DNA from: Lachnospiraceae bacterium
GTDB taxonomy: Bacteria; Bacillota; Clostridia; Lachnospirales; Lachnospiraceae
Assembly: GCA_910574185.1 (NCBI GenBank)
Contig: CAJSZQ010000016.1
Coordinates: 23,286 to 87,285, forward strand
Reading direction: 5' to 3'
DNA: 64,000 nt
This document shows, in pieces, positions 45,153 to 54,937 of the stretch. Position 1 is the first letter of the stretch, and each line of letters begins with the position of its first letter. Made by a program: the position numbers and the translations under genes. Below the pieces are notes generated by a model that saw nothing but the letters and a program-made list of their open reading frames with translations, was not told the origin of the DNA and ran no database searches.

Positions 45153-48125
45153 TTAATGAGTTATAAGAGGCTTAATTTCTTCGTCTAAAGTTTTTCTTAA
45201 TTCTGCCATCATCTGAGTATAGTATTTGAATTTTGGTAATGCCCGTTCCTGTGCAGCTTTATAACTTGTAAAGTCAATTGTCTCCTTTATTGCACTCTCA
45301 TTTGGAATCTCGCCATTTCTATAATGAGTTGCAGCATACATAACTTCCTCTTTAGAAGCAAACCAAATCAGGCAAAAATCATCAATTACTTTCTCGATGC
45401 ATTCCTGTTTTGTATTTTCAATAATATTAAGAATAGATTGTCCTTTGTACTTACTATCATCCAGCTCAATCTCATATACCACGTTAGCCATGATATCGGC
45501 AATCTTTGGATTCTCTTTTCTTAGCTCTTCAATATACTGCTTGATTTCTTCAATCTTCTTCTGACGCTCTTCCGGTGTAATATCCTCATCGCTATTTTCA
45601 GGAGTTACAATATTTTGAATCAGATTGATAATGTATTCATAGTCAATTTTGGTGTTGCTATATGCCATTAACTCATAATCATAATCTACAACCGGAACAT
45701 TCGGCTCATCCTCCGGGTCCGGTTTGTCTGGTCTAAGTTCTTCAATCAGGTTTGCATAATGACCTGCATAATCTTCATATTCTTTCTCTGTCATTCCATA
45801 GGATTCCAGCATTCCATGCTCATAATTCGTAAACGACTTAAGCTGCGCAAATAGCTTGTCAAAATTCTGGAACATTTTTACAAATATTTCTCTTTCTTTT
45901 CGTGACATCGCTGGAATATCCGCAGGCGTCTGTGCAGCTACTCTTACTGCTGATAACGCTTTCCTAAAAGCCGGCTCTATCTCGTCCCAGTCTGCCATTA
46001 AAGCTTCCCTGGTTCCACCGGCAGAATATAGCTTCACCGCATTATCTACAGCTTCCTTAAACAGTTTAGGCGCTTGAAATGTAACAATTTGTCCATAAGT
46101 CTTAGGTTTGTCAAATATACGATTTGTTCTGGAAAATGCCTGAATCAAATCGTGTGGTCCCATTGGCTGTCTATCAATAAATATCGTAGACATACATGGT
46201 GCATCAAATCCTGTCAGCAGTCGATCTACAACAATTACTAAATCTACCTGTTCATTTCGACTCTTAAACTTAGCGTCTTTTCTTGCCAGTCTTTTATTCA
46301 GATTTGCATTATATCCCTGAATTTGAGACAAATCACATTTTGTCCCAAACATGCTATTGTAATCATCTAAAGATTCCTGCATCTTCTGCTGATTTACCTG
46401 CGAACCATCTTCATTCTCAGATACAGAATATGTAATAGCAAACTTAGGAAAATCGGGCAATACCCGCTTGATTCTATCGTCTATAACAAGTGGTGTTTCC
46501 CCGTTTTTTACTCTCTTTAACAAGTCATAATATTTCTGAGCAATTTGAATCGAGCTTGTGGTAAGGAGGCCCTCATAAGTTTTACCTTTACCATTTTGAA
46601 ATCCTAGTTTGTGGTAAGATTTATTCAAAATTACTTCCAGCACTTTTAACATATGAGCTTCGTTATCATATACACTTGCATCCGTTTCATCCAGGATGGT
46701 TTTTGGTCCGTTATGCTCTACTTGAAAACCAAGTACTGCATTATCATGAATTGCATTTTGAATTGTATATCTATGAAGTCTTTTTCCATACAATTCCTCC
46801 GTAGTTCGTGGCAAATCTCCTAACTGAGGATATGGATTCTCTGCAAATCGTGGCGTTCCTGTAAATCCATACCACAATGAATTTCCAAAAAATTTCTCTA
46901 ACTCCCTTTTGGTTTTTGGCGTTACTGCCCGGTGGCACTCATCTACTACAAATGCCATTCTAAGATTTTTAATTTTATTATATTCTGACGTTCCTTCTGT
47001 TAAACGCTTTGTAATCAGTCTCTGCAATTTCTGAATGGTAGTAACCAATACCTGACGCTCATCGGATTTCAGCTTATTTTTAAGGTCGTTTACATTTTCT
47101 GTCTCATCTACATCGATAATGTCATTATTTGCATAAGCCCGAAAAGCCTGTGTTGTCTGAGTATCCAAATCTTTTCTATCAATCAGGAAAATGGTTTTAT
47201 CCAAAGACGGAATATCCATAAGCAGATTTCTGGTCGCTTTATATGACGTCAATGTCTTTCCTGAGCCTGTTGTATGCCATACAAATCCCGACTTACCATT
47301 TCTGGAGGCTTCCCGGATAGCTTCGATTGCATGAATCTGATATGGTCTTAAAATAATCAGTCTCTTTGCGTCCTCATCCAGCACCGTATATCTTGCTATC
47401 ATCTCATGTGCCTCAGGTATCCGAAGAACACTTTTCGCAAAATCAATATAATCCGTCACCGGATTGTTTTCTTTATCAACCCAGCCGCTCATAAATTTCT
47501 CATTAAGTTCACCATCAGATGCGGAAGCAAAATATTTGGTATCAACACCATTACTTACTACAAACATCTGTACAGCCGAAAATATGCCGTTAAACTTGCC
47601 TTCTCCAATGTATTTTTTTATTTGACGAAATCCTTCTAGATAAGAATGCTGCTTATTCTTTAACTCGATATGAATCATTGGCAAGCCATTGATCATGAGT
47701 GTCACGTCAAATCTACGATTTCTTACTGCTGATTCACCAGTATCTCCGTTATCCAACGCCTGAAATTGATTGATAACTTCGTAAACACTACTGCCGCCTG
47801 CAATATGCTCATGATTCATAACAACAAGATGCAGCTTCTCTGTATCTCTTTGTACATGAACCATAACCTTTCCGTTTTCTCCACCAAGCCATTCTCCGGC
47901 TTTATAAAAGCTAGAAAATTGCAATTGATTTTTAACTTGTTCAAATTCAGCATCTGATAGAGAAGTACCATTTAAACGAGCCTTGTTATTTTGTTCCAGA
48001 ATATATCTAAAATTTTTCCAAAGAGCCTCCTCTGTCTTTAAATCCTGCCTGTAAGTCCATTGGGAATCCCCATACACTAACTGTTCAATTAGTTTCTGTT
48101 CGATTAATGCTTCTAATTCTGGCAT
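45153..48125 (-). CDS. hsdR: Type I restriction enzyme HsdR
   Basis: 990 residues. PD-(D/E)XK nuclease near the N-terminus (DVTLMINGLPMIHIELKNKQ), helicase motif I HTTGSGKTLTSYKA (about 285), motif II VDECHRAV (about 393), motif III GFTGTPRF, motif VI QAFSRTNRI. It translocates DNA and cuts away from the recognition site together with HsdM and HsdS. ATG after AAGGAG. The C-terminal 250 residues are helical and interact with HsdM in known relatives. Confidence 0.95.
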   Translation of the reverse strand: MPELEALIEQKLIEQLVYGDSQWTYRQDLKTEEALWKNFRYILEQNNKARLNGTSLSDAEFEQVKNQLQFSSFYKAGEWLGGENGKVMVHVQRDTEKLHLVVMNHEHIAGGSSVYEVINQFQALDNGDTGESAVRNRRFDVTLMINGLPMIHIELKNKQHSYLEGFRQIKKYIGEGKFNGIFSAVQMFVVSNGVDTKYFASASDGELNEKFMSGWVDKENNPVTDYIDFAKSVLRIPEAHEMIARYTVLDEDAKRLIILRPYQIHAIEAIREASRNGKSGFVWHTTGSGKTLTSYKATRNLLMDIPSLDKTIFLIDRKDLDTQTTQAFRAYANNDIIDVDETENVNDLKNKLKSDERQVLVTTIQKLQRLITKRLTEGTSEYNKIKNLRMAFVVDECHRAVTPKTKRELEKFFGNSLWYGFTGTPRFAENPYPQLGDLPRTTEELYGKRLHRYTIQNAIHDNAVLGFQVEHNGPKTILDETDASVYDNEAHMLKVLEVILNKSYHKLGFQNGKGKTYEGLLTTSSIQIAQKYYDLLKRVKNGETPLVIDDRIKRVLPDFPKFAITYSVSENEDGSQVNQQKMQESLDDYNSMFGTKCDLSQIQGYNANLNKRLARKDAKFKSRNEQVDLVIVVDRLLTGFDAPCMSTIFIDRQPMGPHDLIQAFSRTNRIFDKPKTYGQIVTFQAPKLFKEAVDNAVKLYSAGGTREALMADWDEIEPAFRKALSAVRVAAQTPADIPAMSRKEREIFVKMFQNFDKLFAQLKSFTNYEHGMLESYGMTEKEYEDYAGHYANLIEELRPDKPDPEDEPNVPVVDYDYELMAYSNTKIDYEYIINLIQNIVTPENSDEDITPEERQKKIEEIKQYIEELRKENPKIADIMANVVYEIELDDSKYKGQSILNIIENTKQECIEKVIDDFCLIWFASKEEVMYAATHYRNGEIPNESAIKETIDFTSYKAAQERALPKFKYYTQMMAELRKTLDEEIKPLITH

Positions 48126-48191
48126 CTTCCGTCTCCTTTTCTTATCATTTTTGATTTTATATATGTAAAAAGCCTATTTTTTTAATAATTT

Positions 48192-48705
48192 TTACTTATG
48201 CTGGTGAAGGGTGATGAGGTAATCCAAGCGTTCAAAATACGCTGCAATTTTGCTTTGTTCTTCTTGTTTTGGAACATACATTTTATAGTCCAGCATATCA
48301 CTTAGCTTTAAAACACGATTTCGCCCGGCACCCCCAGGAGATGATAATTTCAAATGATGTTTAAATTTTTCATCCAAAATAAGATACCTAAAAAATTTTG
48401 GATTCATTCCTGCATGAAAACTATATTGCGGAAACCTATGAGAAACAAGCTTTCCTGCGTCTTTATCATCTGTAATAGCTACTGCGTGCTCCCATCCAAA
48501 TGTAATATTAACAATAAAATTATTCGCTGCTACTCTAAACATCTTTGCTGTTTCAAGTTCTTTTCCTTTTTCAACATAACTATGAAACGTCCCTTTGGCA
48601 TGACTTCTAATTCCTAATCGCATATATCCATCAGTTGGAGTTTCAACAGGATCTTCATATTTTTGAACAATAGAATCAAACTTACGCTGTTCCCAAGCGT
48701 TTCTC
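48192..48705 (-). pseudogene. Spare hsdS half-cassette (one TRD)
   Basis: The frame runs from about 48705 to 48192 without a start codon with a ribosome-binding site. It begins AWEQRKFDSI and ends LDYLITLHQHK, then stops. It therefore consists of one target-recognition domain and a shortened central coiled coil. Repeats identical to those of the full hsdS frame it (TTACGCTGTTCCCAAGC at 48682-48698; 26-bp repeat at 48195-48220). It is best seen as a silent specificity cassette. An ATG at 48623 could give a 143-residue protein, but that seems unlikely. Confidence 0.75.
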
Positions 48706-48737
48706 TCTCTTTTGAATAATCCCCAACACTTACGATG

Positions 48738-48759
48738 ATAAGGAGTTATAACCCCTTAT
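48738..48759. repeat. 22-bp near-palindrome between hsdS cassette and next gene
   Basis: ATAAGGAGTTATAAC and the matching CCCTTAT half; the arms mismatch at one pair only. It could be a recombinase site, an operator or a weak terminator. Confidence 0.45.
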
Positions 48760-48761
48760 AC

Positions 48762-48992
48762 TTATATCTCTGCCTGAATAATATGCCCAAAATTCATCTT
48801 GTCTTTGAAAAGATCGTATATATATTCTGGACTTTCCAAATACAAACCTGTTTCCTTATCTTGCAACTTTTCAAATACTTCCGAATTATAAAATTTATTC
48901 ATTGCTTCATCGTATTCAATATTCTGATCTGTGGCAAGCATATCAACAATATCCTGAATTATATATTCTATTAATTGGTCTTGTTTACTCAT
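48762..48992 (-). CDS. Small protein of the DUF3791/DUF3990 module (76 aa)
   Basis: About 76 residues, acidic and helical (QDQLIEYIIQDIVDMLATDQ, YDEAMNKFYNSEVFEKLQDK). Genes like this often follow DUF3791 and DUF3990 genes in Clostridia; that is from family memory. ATG after AAAGGCGG. The other two genes of the module, just upstream, are decayed, so its present role is doubtful. Confidence 0.5.
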   Translation of the reverse strand: MSKQDQLIEYIIQDIVDMLATDQNIEYDEAMNKFYNSEVFEKLQDKETGLYLESPEYIYDLFKDKMNFGHIIQAEI

Positions 48993-48993
48993 A

Positions 48994-49512
48994 CTAATCA
49001 TCCGCCTTTCGCAAAAGCTTAATTCCCTTTTCCGTGTGAAAAGAATATTGTGAAGATATTTTCTTATATATCATTCCTTTCAGTAATGTCTCAAAATCAA
49101 TAATTTTATTTTCATACTGACGAAATAGTAATGCCATATTATCATCTGCGACAGGACCGATAACAATATTGTATTTATTATCTTTGTTACACAGAGTATT
49201 AACTTCATCTGTAAATGCTCTATTCCTATTATTCATTACAAATTTTGCCCATTCTTCTGTTGTTTGTATTCCAAAATCCTTAATTTTAATATCTGACATT
49301 TTTCTGAAGTCATCTTGTATTTCAAAAGTATTTACGACTGGAGAACCTCCATAAATTCTAGACACTCATTTCGCCATCTGTTTCGCTTGTTCCTCCATAT
49401 CTGTTAAATAAAAGCCCTTTCCAAAATCTTTTTACGGTCTACACATTGCTAAATTGATACTTTCTATCACAACATTACTTCCATGGTATAATCTTCATAG
49501 CACTCCTCCGTT
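48994..49512 (-). pseudogene. DUF3990 (ADP-ribosyltransferase-like) gene, decayed
   Basis: The minus strand reads LYHGSNVVIESINLAMCRP, stop, KDFGKGFYLTDMEEQAKQ, MAK, stop, then SRIYGGSPVVNTFEI to IGPVADDNMALLFRQYE and the C-terminus. HGS and DFGKGFYLT are the conserved motifs of DUF3990. Two in-frame stops and a lost base at the start show it is dead. The C-terminal 123 residues remain open. Confidence 0.7.
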
Positions 49513-49735
49513 TTTGCGGCATAACATTCCCAAATCTTCCACTATTGTTCCAAAATCCAATGTGTGTTCCACTTCATAATTTTCTTTTATAAAAGCAATG
49601 CCTTTAAATTGAAAAAGATAACGGAATGATTCTTGTATACTGAGATTATGCTGTTGAGCAAATTCATTTACACACGCAACGGTAAAACCAATCTTTTTTT
49701 CTGTTCACTCATTCAAAACCTCCTACTTTTCTATT
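49503..49735 (-). pseudogene. DUF3791 gene, frameshifted
   Basis: The ATG at about 49724 is preceded by AGGAGG and begins MSEQKK, then loses frame at a poly-A tract. The other frame continues as IGFTVACVNEFAQQHNLSIQ, ESFRYLFQFKGIAFI and ends near LGMLCRKNGG. DUF3791 is the usual partner of DUF3990. Positions 49736-49866 hold no gene. Confidence 0.6.
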
Positions 49736-49866
49736 CTTTTTACTATTCGCATCCATTTAACGCATACCGAAATACATCGTAAGCCATACCATTTTTTTAT
49801 ATCATCACTCTGCATATAATTTATTCTTCTGTCAGTCTGATTTTTCTTCAAAATCTTGTCAATTAT

Positions 49867-51171
49867 TTAAACAAACATATTTTGCAACATATATTTCTTG
49901 ATTTTCACTAATTCATCACACTTATGCTGGTGAAGGGTGATGAGGTGGTCGAGGTCGCGGAAGAAGGTGCCGATTTGCTCCTGCTCATCCAATAATTTAG
50001 GGTACTGAATTTCCGTATCCTGTAAGGCTGATTTTGAAATTGAAGTTACCTTTATGCCCTGCATAAGAGGCAGAAGCTGTCTGTGATAAGCATCCGAGTT
50101 CAAATAGTATCCAAGGTATCCAGAGGCAAAGTTAAACAATGGTCGGCAGGGGATAGTATGTAGTCCTGCGATAACTTTTTCATCACTCAAACCTGCTATT
50201 TCACTGCATTTTCCGACTGTTTCATCCTCAGCAGTGTCGGCAATAACGATATCTCCATTTTGTAGAAATGAGTTTCTGTACTTTGTTACGGCCGACTCGT
50301 CCACTATCATGGGGAGAATCTCCTTCTCCACATCTAAAATTTCACCAAACTTGACCAAAACATCTCCGTAATGGACATTCTTCGCAACGCCATTTTCTAA
50401 AGATAGCTCCGCTCTTGAAAGGGTATTATTCTGCAAGCTGTAAAGCGTTTCCCCCAGCTTACGCTGTTCCCAAGCTTCAGTGAAACCTTCAAATCTGATT
50501 TCTGGAACAGCGTTCCCATTTTGCGGAAACATCTTTTGAAGCATAAATTTCTTCAATTTTTTTGTCTGTTCACACTTACGCTGGTGAAGGGTGATGAGGT
50601 GGCCGAGACTAAAAAAATACTCTCCTATTTGCTTTTGCTCTTTTCTATTTTGGGGCAAACTTATCATCAAATTCTGTTGAGCAGATATACCTATATACGG
50701 TCTTGTAGATTGCGCTGCTTTTTTCTTCAAATCATTTTGAAAATCTTCCGAATTGAAAAAAGCATACAAATATTTTCGATTTAGTTGTTTCTCATCTCGT
50801 ATTCGATAATAAGTAACTTGTGGAGTTAATACAGCATATTCTTCTTCCAAACCCTGAAGAATAGCCGTTTCTCCTATTGTAGCCTTATGGGTAATTAAAA
50901 CATCTCCATTCTTAGCAAACCCCTTATCTAGTTTTTCGGCTCTTTCTCTGGTTATATACTTACAGTAGTTAATATCTACTTCTCCATTGTGAATATCTGA
51001 AGCCATCAAGAATGGAATTCCATTATTGACATACTCACTAGCAGTTGGATGTTTTTCACCATGATTTCCGTCCATAGGTACTTCAATAATACCTTCATCT
51101 ATGAATTCCTTAACTTTACGCTGTTCCCAATCTTCTGTGAATCCATTGAATCTAATTTTAGGTTTACTCAT
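49867..51171 (-). CDS. hsdS: Type I specificity subunit HsdS
   Basis: 434 residues with two target-recognition domains and two conserved helices. TRD1 follows KIRFNGFTEDWEQRK, TRD2 follows EIRFEGFTEAWEQRK. Each ends in LITLHQ(R/H)KC followed by a coiled coil. HsdS determines the two halves of the recognition sequence. The ATG overlaps the hsdM stop by a few nt behind GAGGGGGAG. Short repeats flank each TRD and match those of the spare cassette at 48192-48705. Confidence 0.92.
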   Translation of the reverse strand: MSKPKIRFNGFTEDWEQRKVKEFIDEGIIEVPMDGNHGEKHPTASEYVNNGIPFLMASDIHNGEVDINYCKYITRERAEKLDKGFAKNGDVLITHKATIGETAILQGLEEEYAVLTPQVTYYRIRDEKQLNRKYLYAFFNSEDFQNDLKKKAAQSTRPYIGISAQQNLMISLPQNRKEQKQIGEYFFSLGHLITLHQRKCEQTKKLKKFMLQKMFPQNGNAVPEIRFEGFTEAWEQRKLGETLYSLQNNTLSRAELSLENGVAKNVHYGDVLVKFGEILDVEKEILPMIVDESAVTKYRNSFLQNGDIVIADTAEDETVGKCSEIAGLSDEKVIAGLHTIPCRPLFNFASGYLGYYLNSDAYHRQLLPLMQGIKVTSISKSALQDTEIQYPKLLDEQEQIGTFFRDLDHLITLHQHKCDELVKIKKYMLQNMFV

Positions 51172-52774
51172 ACTGCTCCCCCTCAATCATTCCAATATAC
51201 TTATTTAATGATGCCATCAATGAGTTATCGGATGTTCTAAGCTCTTTTAACAAAGATACAAATTCCCCTTGCACCTTATTAAGTTCTTCATCTGTACTTT
51301 TCATATCTACAAGCAGCTCATCTAAATCAATTTCTTCCTCCTGTTCAAAATTATCTACATAACGAGGAATATTCAGATTAAAATTATTTTTCTCAATATC
51401 TTCAAAACTTGCGAGATATGATTCTTTTTCTACTGTCTCTCGTTTCGTATAAAGCTCTAGTACAGAATCAATATGCTCGTCAGACATTGCATTTTGCTTT
51501 TTTCCCTTATTAAACTTCTGGGAAGCATCAATAAACAATACGTCTCTTCCATCTCTATGTTTTTTAAGCACTACAATACATGTAGGTATCGAAGTGTTGT
51601 AAAACAAGTTAGCCGGCAGGCCGATTACAGCATATATGTTCCCCGAACGAAGAAGTTTTTCTCTTATCTTTCCCTCTGCCGCCCCACGAAACAAAACTCC
51701 ATGAGGTAATACAATTGCCATTGTACCGTTACTTTTCAAATGATACAGACCATGTAAAAGGAATGCATAATCAGCTTTTGACTTCGGTGCAAGAACTCCA
51801 TAATCACTAAACCTTTCATCTAGTAAAAAACCTGCTGCCGCACTCCATTTAGCTGAATAAGGTGGATTCATAAGAACCATATTAAAGTCTGTTTCCTCTC
51901 CAGTTGGCCAGTCTGCATCTAAAGTATCACCATTACGAAGATGCTGATTTTCAGGAACAATTCCATGTAAGAACATATTCATTCTTGCAAGATTATATGT
52001 TGAGGTCATAAGCTCCTGTCCATAGTATTTGATATTTCTAGGATCATCTGAATATTTTTTTGCATTAAGCAGCAATGAACCTGAGCCCATACATGGATCA
52101 TAAACGGATAATCCTTTCTTATCTTCCTGTCCAGCAATTGCTATCTTTGTTAAAATCTTTGATACCGCTTGAGGGGTATAGAATTCTCCAGCTTTTTTTC
52201 CCGTTTCAGAAGCAAACTGACCAATCAAATATTCATATGCATTTCCTAATACATCTGCATCTGAATTGAGCAAATCTGCTTTATCTATTTCTTTAATCAA
52301 ATTGGAAATTGTGTCACTCTGTTTTTGATCTCCTGCTCCAAGACGATTTGAATATAAATCAATGTCTGCAAACAAATCAGCAAATAAAGGATCGCTCTGT
52401 TCAATGTTGTTAAATGCCTTTTGTAAGTGCTCTCTATGAAATGAATTATTTCTTGCTGCATCTGCAAAACAAGTATATGTAAGATCAGGCTCAATCACAT
52501 AATGAGTAGTCTTCCTAATCTCATTCTTAAGTTCTTCTGCACTTTTTTCACCCAAAGCTTCTCGATATGCGTTCAACGCAATTTTCAAAGTTTCTGGTTT
52601 CTCATCATAAATAAGGTCGTATATCTTAATCAAAAAGGAATCTGACAAGTACTTATAAAATACGATTCCTAGCAAATAATCCTTATACTCGTTTGCATCC
52701 ATTTTAGAACGCAGAATATCTGCTCCGCTCCATAAAACACTGATTAGATCTTTACTGTTTTCTAATTCCGCCAT
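51164..52774 (-). CDS. hsdM: Type I DNA methyltransferase HsdM
   Basis: 536 residues. N-terminal helical domain (HsdM_N), then SAM motif VYDPCMGSGSLLLNAKKYSD (about residue 223) and the adenine-N6 catalytic motif LMNPPYSAKW (about 303). It methylates one adenine per half-site in complex with HsdS. ATG behind AAAGGAG; 14 nt after the DUF4145 stop; overlaps hsdS. Confidence 0.96.
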   Translation of the reverse strand: MAELENSKDLISVLWSGADILRSKMDANEYKDYLLGIVFYKYLSDSFLIKIYDLIYDEKPETLKIALNAYREALGEKSAEELKNEIRKTTHYVIEPDLTYTCFADAARNNSFHREHLQKAFNNIEQSDPLFADLFADIDLYSNRLGAGDQKQSDTISNLIKEIDKADLLNSDADVLGNAYEYLIGQFASETGKKAGEFYTPQAVSKILTKIAIAGQEDKKGLSVYDPCMGSGSLLLNAKKYSDDPRNIKYYGQELMTSTYNLARMNMFLHGIVPENQHLRNGDTLDADWPTGEETDFNMVLMNPPYSAKWSAAAGFLLDERFSDYGVLAPKSKADYAFLLHGLYHLKSNGTMAIVLPHGVLFRGAAEGKIREKLLRSGNIYAVIGLPANLFYNTSIPTCIVVLKKHRDGRDVLFIDASQKFNKGKKQNAMSDEHIDSVLELYTKRETVEKESYLASFEDIEKNNFNLNIPRYVDNFEQEEEIDLDELLVDMKSTDEELNKVQGEFVSLLKELRTSDNSLMASLNKYIGMIEGEQYE

Positions 52775-52788
52775 CTCTGGTTTCTCCT

Positions 52789-53574
52789 TTACATAATAGT
52801 ATTTTCATCATCCCAGCCAAGCGCTGTTGTAGCTTCAAGGATTTCTTTATGATTATTAACATTATCAAGTATTCCAATTACCAAACGGTACAATGAATCA
52901 AACTTATCCAAGCCTAAATTTTCATCATATTCACCATGCACAACATTACTTAGTTCCTGAAATAACTTATATCCGTTTGCCGAAAATTCTACTGGAATAA
53001 TCGAACACTGTTCATTAACTTTAATCAATAAATCCCTAAAATTTCTAGGATTCCCACCTGGGTGCTTTGAATATTCAATGTTCATAGCCTCAGCAGATTG
53101 TATCGTGATTTTCTCAAACACTTTTCTCAGATATACGATTGCCCCTGCACCAAGCCCTTCATTATAAGCAAGTTCCGCTTTATCAAGAAAAACCGAATAC
53201 TCCCCATATCTAGGCGAATTGGTAACATGCTCTGATAACCTTGCATTCTTTTTCATTATCCTGACTTCTGGCGCAGGACCTGTAATATCATTATTGCTTT
53301 CTATTAAAAACCACGCTGGTACCGAAGTTCCACACCGACAAGTTAGAACACAATCTATACTTACAATATTTTTATTTACGAAAATACAGGACAAACTCGG
53401 CTTTGAATAGAAAGTCCTCATATCTTCACAATTCTTGCAGTAAAAATTCAAAGCCACACTGCCAACTGATACGTCAACTTTTTGCCCTGCCATACCTTTT
53501 TTATTTATTAAAAATCCATCTATCTGCTTGTATTCCTTATTCGGATGTTTCGATAAAACATCTGACAATCGCAT
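52789..53574 (-). CDS. DUF4145-like HEPN protein in the R-M operon
   Basis: 261 residues. The N-terminal half has CKNCEDM and CRCG, a zinc ribbon. The C-terminal half has AIVYLRKVFEKITIQSAEAM and LFQELSNVVHGEYDENLGLD, a HEPN/DUF4145-like helical domain. It lies between the small XRE gene and hsdM, with gaps of 2 and 14 nt. DUF4145 proteins recur in type I R-M operons, but their role is not established. ATG start with no ideal ribosome-binding site. Confidence 0.65.
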   Translation of the reverse strand: MRLSDVLSKHPNKEYKQIDGFLINKKGMAGQKVDVSVGSVALNFYCKNCEDMRTFYSKPSLSCIFVNKNIVSIDCVLTCRCGTSVPAWFLIESNNDITGPAPEVRIMKKNARLSEHVTNSPRYGEYSVFLDKAELAYNEGLGAGAIVYLRKVFEKITIQSAEAMNIEYSKHPGGNPRNFRDLLIKVNEQCSIIPVEFSANGYKLFQELSNVVHGEYDENLGLDKFDSLYRLVIGILDNVNNHKEILEATTALGWDDENTIM

Positions 53575-53576
53575 AA

Positions 53577-53807
53577 TTAATCGCCATCCTTTGTCCTTTC
53601 TACCTCAACAATATCATCTATGCTACAGTCTAACGCTATACATATTCTGACTAACACATCCATTGCTACATATTCATTGTTTGTCATTTTAACCATTGTA
53701 CTTCTTGCAATAGATGTTTTTTCACGAAGTTTCGCTTTAGATAACCCCTTATCTATCAGCATTTTCCATAGTGGTTTATAATTAATTTTTGCTCTTTTTT
53801 CCGCCAA
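53577..53807 (-). CDS. Small XRE/Cro-type regulator heading the R-M operon
   Basis: About 76 residues, YozG-like helix-turn-helix (INYKPLWKMLIDKGLSKAKL, then SIARSTMVKMTNNEYVAMDV). TTG at 53807 is chosen because GGAGGT lies 7 nt upstream; an ATG nearby is an alternative (53822). The operator is probably the inverted repeat at 53844-53879, which frames the -10 region. It would control the whole operon. Confidence 0.75.
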   Translation of the reverse strand: MAEKRAKINYKPLWKMLIDKGLSKAKLREKTSIARSTMVKMTNNEYVAMDVLVRICIALDCSIDDIVEVERTKDGD

Positions 53808-53843
53808 GCTTGTGACCTCCATACACTCCACACTTACGATTGG

Positions 53844-53879
53844 TTTCAACGAAAATATTGTATCACATAATCGTTGAAA
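53844..53879. promoter_or_regulatory. Promoter with inverted-repeat operator of the R-M operon
   Basis: TTTCAACG (53844-53851) and CGTTGAAA (53872-53879) are perfect inverted repeats on either side of a TACAAT box on the minus strand. Good candidate for control by the XRE protein just downstream. Confidence 0.6.
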
Positions 53880-53886
53880 TCACAAT

Positions 53887-54294
53887 CTAAATGTATGAGA
53901 ACTCATACACCACTAAAATACTCAAAATATTAAACAGTAGGTTATCATCTGCTCTTTTTCTATCAAGTCTGCGATTATCTTCACTTAACTCATTAAAATG
54001 GTCCGCTACCTCTTGACGATACGTTTGGATTGCAAAATATGTCTGTCCCAAAGCAATCACTTCTTTTCGTGGAGCACTATTCTGGACAATCAAATAATAA
54101 GCATATCTGGACAGTTCGCAATCCTTTATAGGCTTGTTTGTTCCCCCTGCTTCCACAAACACAAAATGCTTATAAAACTGCCGAAAACAAAGGATTTCTA
54201 TACACCTTTCCTTTGTATTCCCACCGCACACTCTGTATGTGTCAGTTCTACTATGTAAACTTTTTTCATCTTCGTTACGCGTATAGGAAAACAA
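53887..54294 (-). pseudogene. DinD-like remnant with foreign ends
   Basis: The central part of this frame, ELSRYAYYLIVQNSAPRKEV, IALGQTYFAIQTYRQEVADH and FNELSEDNRRL, matches DNA-damage-inducible protein D. The first 50 residues do not belong to it. They read across a copy of the rlmCD 3' end. The DinD N- and C-termini are missing. It is therefore a fragment. Confidence 0.7.
54150..54250 (-). repeat. Diverged copy of the rlmCD 3' end
   Basis: HTECAVGIQRKGV and stop, followed by CTTTGTTTTCGGCAGTTTTA. The real rlmCD end (55020-55145) reads HTECVLGMRRKHI and stop, then CTTTGTTTTAGGCAGTTTTA. About 95 bp are alike including 40 bp after the stop. This looks like an attachment-site duplication from an earlier insertion at this gene. 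Confidence 0.6.
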
Positions 54295-54301
54295 TTCTAT
54301 G

Positions 54302-54937
54302 TTAATACTTCTTCGCTTTTTTCTTTTCCATATTATATATTTTTTTAATGCTTTCTAAATACTCTTCTTCAACTGGTGATAAGTTTTGAACCATTTTAAA
54401 AAATGCGATGGATTCACTGCTTTCGGGATTATAATCCACACTGGTGGCGTAAAGGTCAAGCACCTGCCGGTACATCATTTTTTCCGATGAGCGAATATCC
54501 CGTATACGGTCTAATAACTCTTTCCAGTAATTTCCACCTCCCAGATTTTTTAATCGCTCATTATCCATAGTAAAGCCTTTTATCATATATTCTTTCAGAC
54601 GTTCAGTCGCCCAACGCCGAAAATTTGTCGCTATTCTGGATTTCACTCTATAACCAAGAGAAATAATCATATCAAGATTATAGTAGGACATTTCTCGTGA
54701 AACTTCGCGATTTCCTTCCCTGCGAACCTGTCGGAATTTCCGACAGGTTGAGTTTTCATCTAGTTCAAATTCTTCATATATGTGCCCAATATGTTCTACT
54801 ACATTTGTTCGCGATGTTTGAAATAGGTTAGCCATTTGCTGTTGTGTCAGCCACACTGTTTCATCTTGTATTTTTACTTCAATATTTGTCAAACCGTCTT
54901 CTGACTGATATATAAGTATTTCACCATAATTATCCAT
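54302..54937 (-). pseudogene. RhuM-family protein, shortened
   Basis: 211 residues. The N-terminal 190 match the RhuM (virulence RhuM / Fic-associated) family: IYQSEDGLTNIEVKIQDETV, WLTQQQMANLFQTSRTNVVE and YNLDMIISLGYRVKSRIATN. After FFKMVQN the usual C-terminal domain is missing and a different ending (LSPVEEEYLESIKKI) follows, consistent with an internal deletion. It could be functional as a short form, but the family is normally above 300 residues. Confidence 0.6.

Noticed and set aside
48192..48623. Spare hsdS cassette as a functional half-size HsdS
   Set aside because: Its frame is open upstream without a start and with a repeat border. The internal ATG would cut into the TRD, and no ribosome-binding site is evident.
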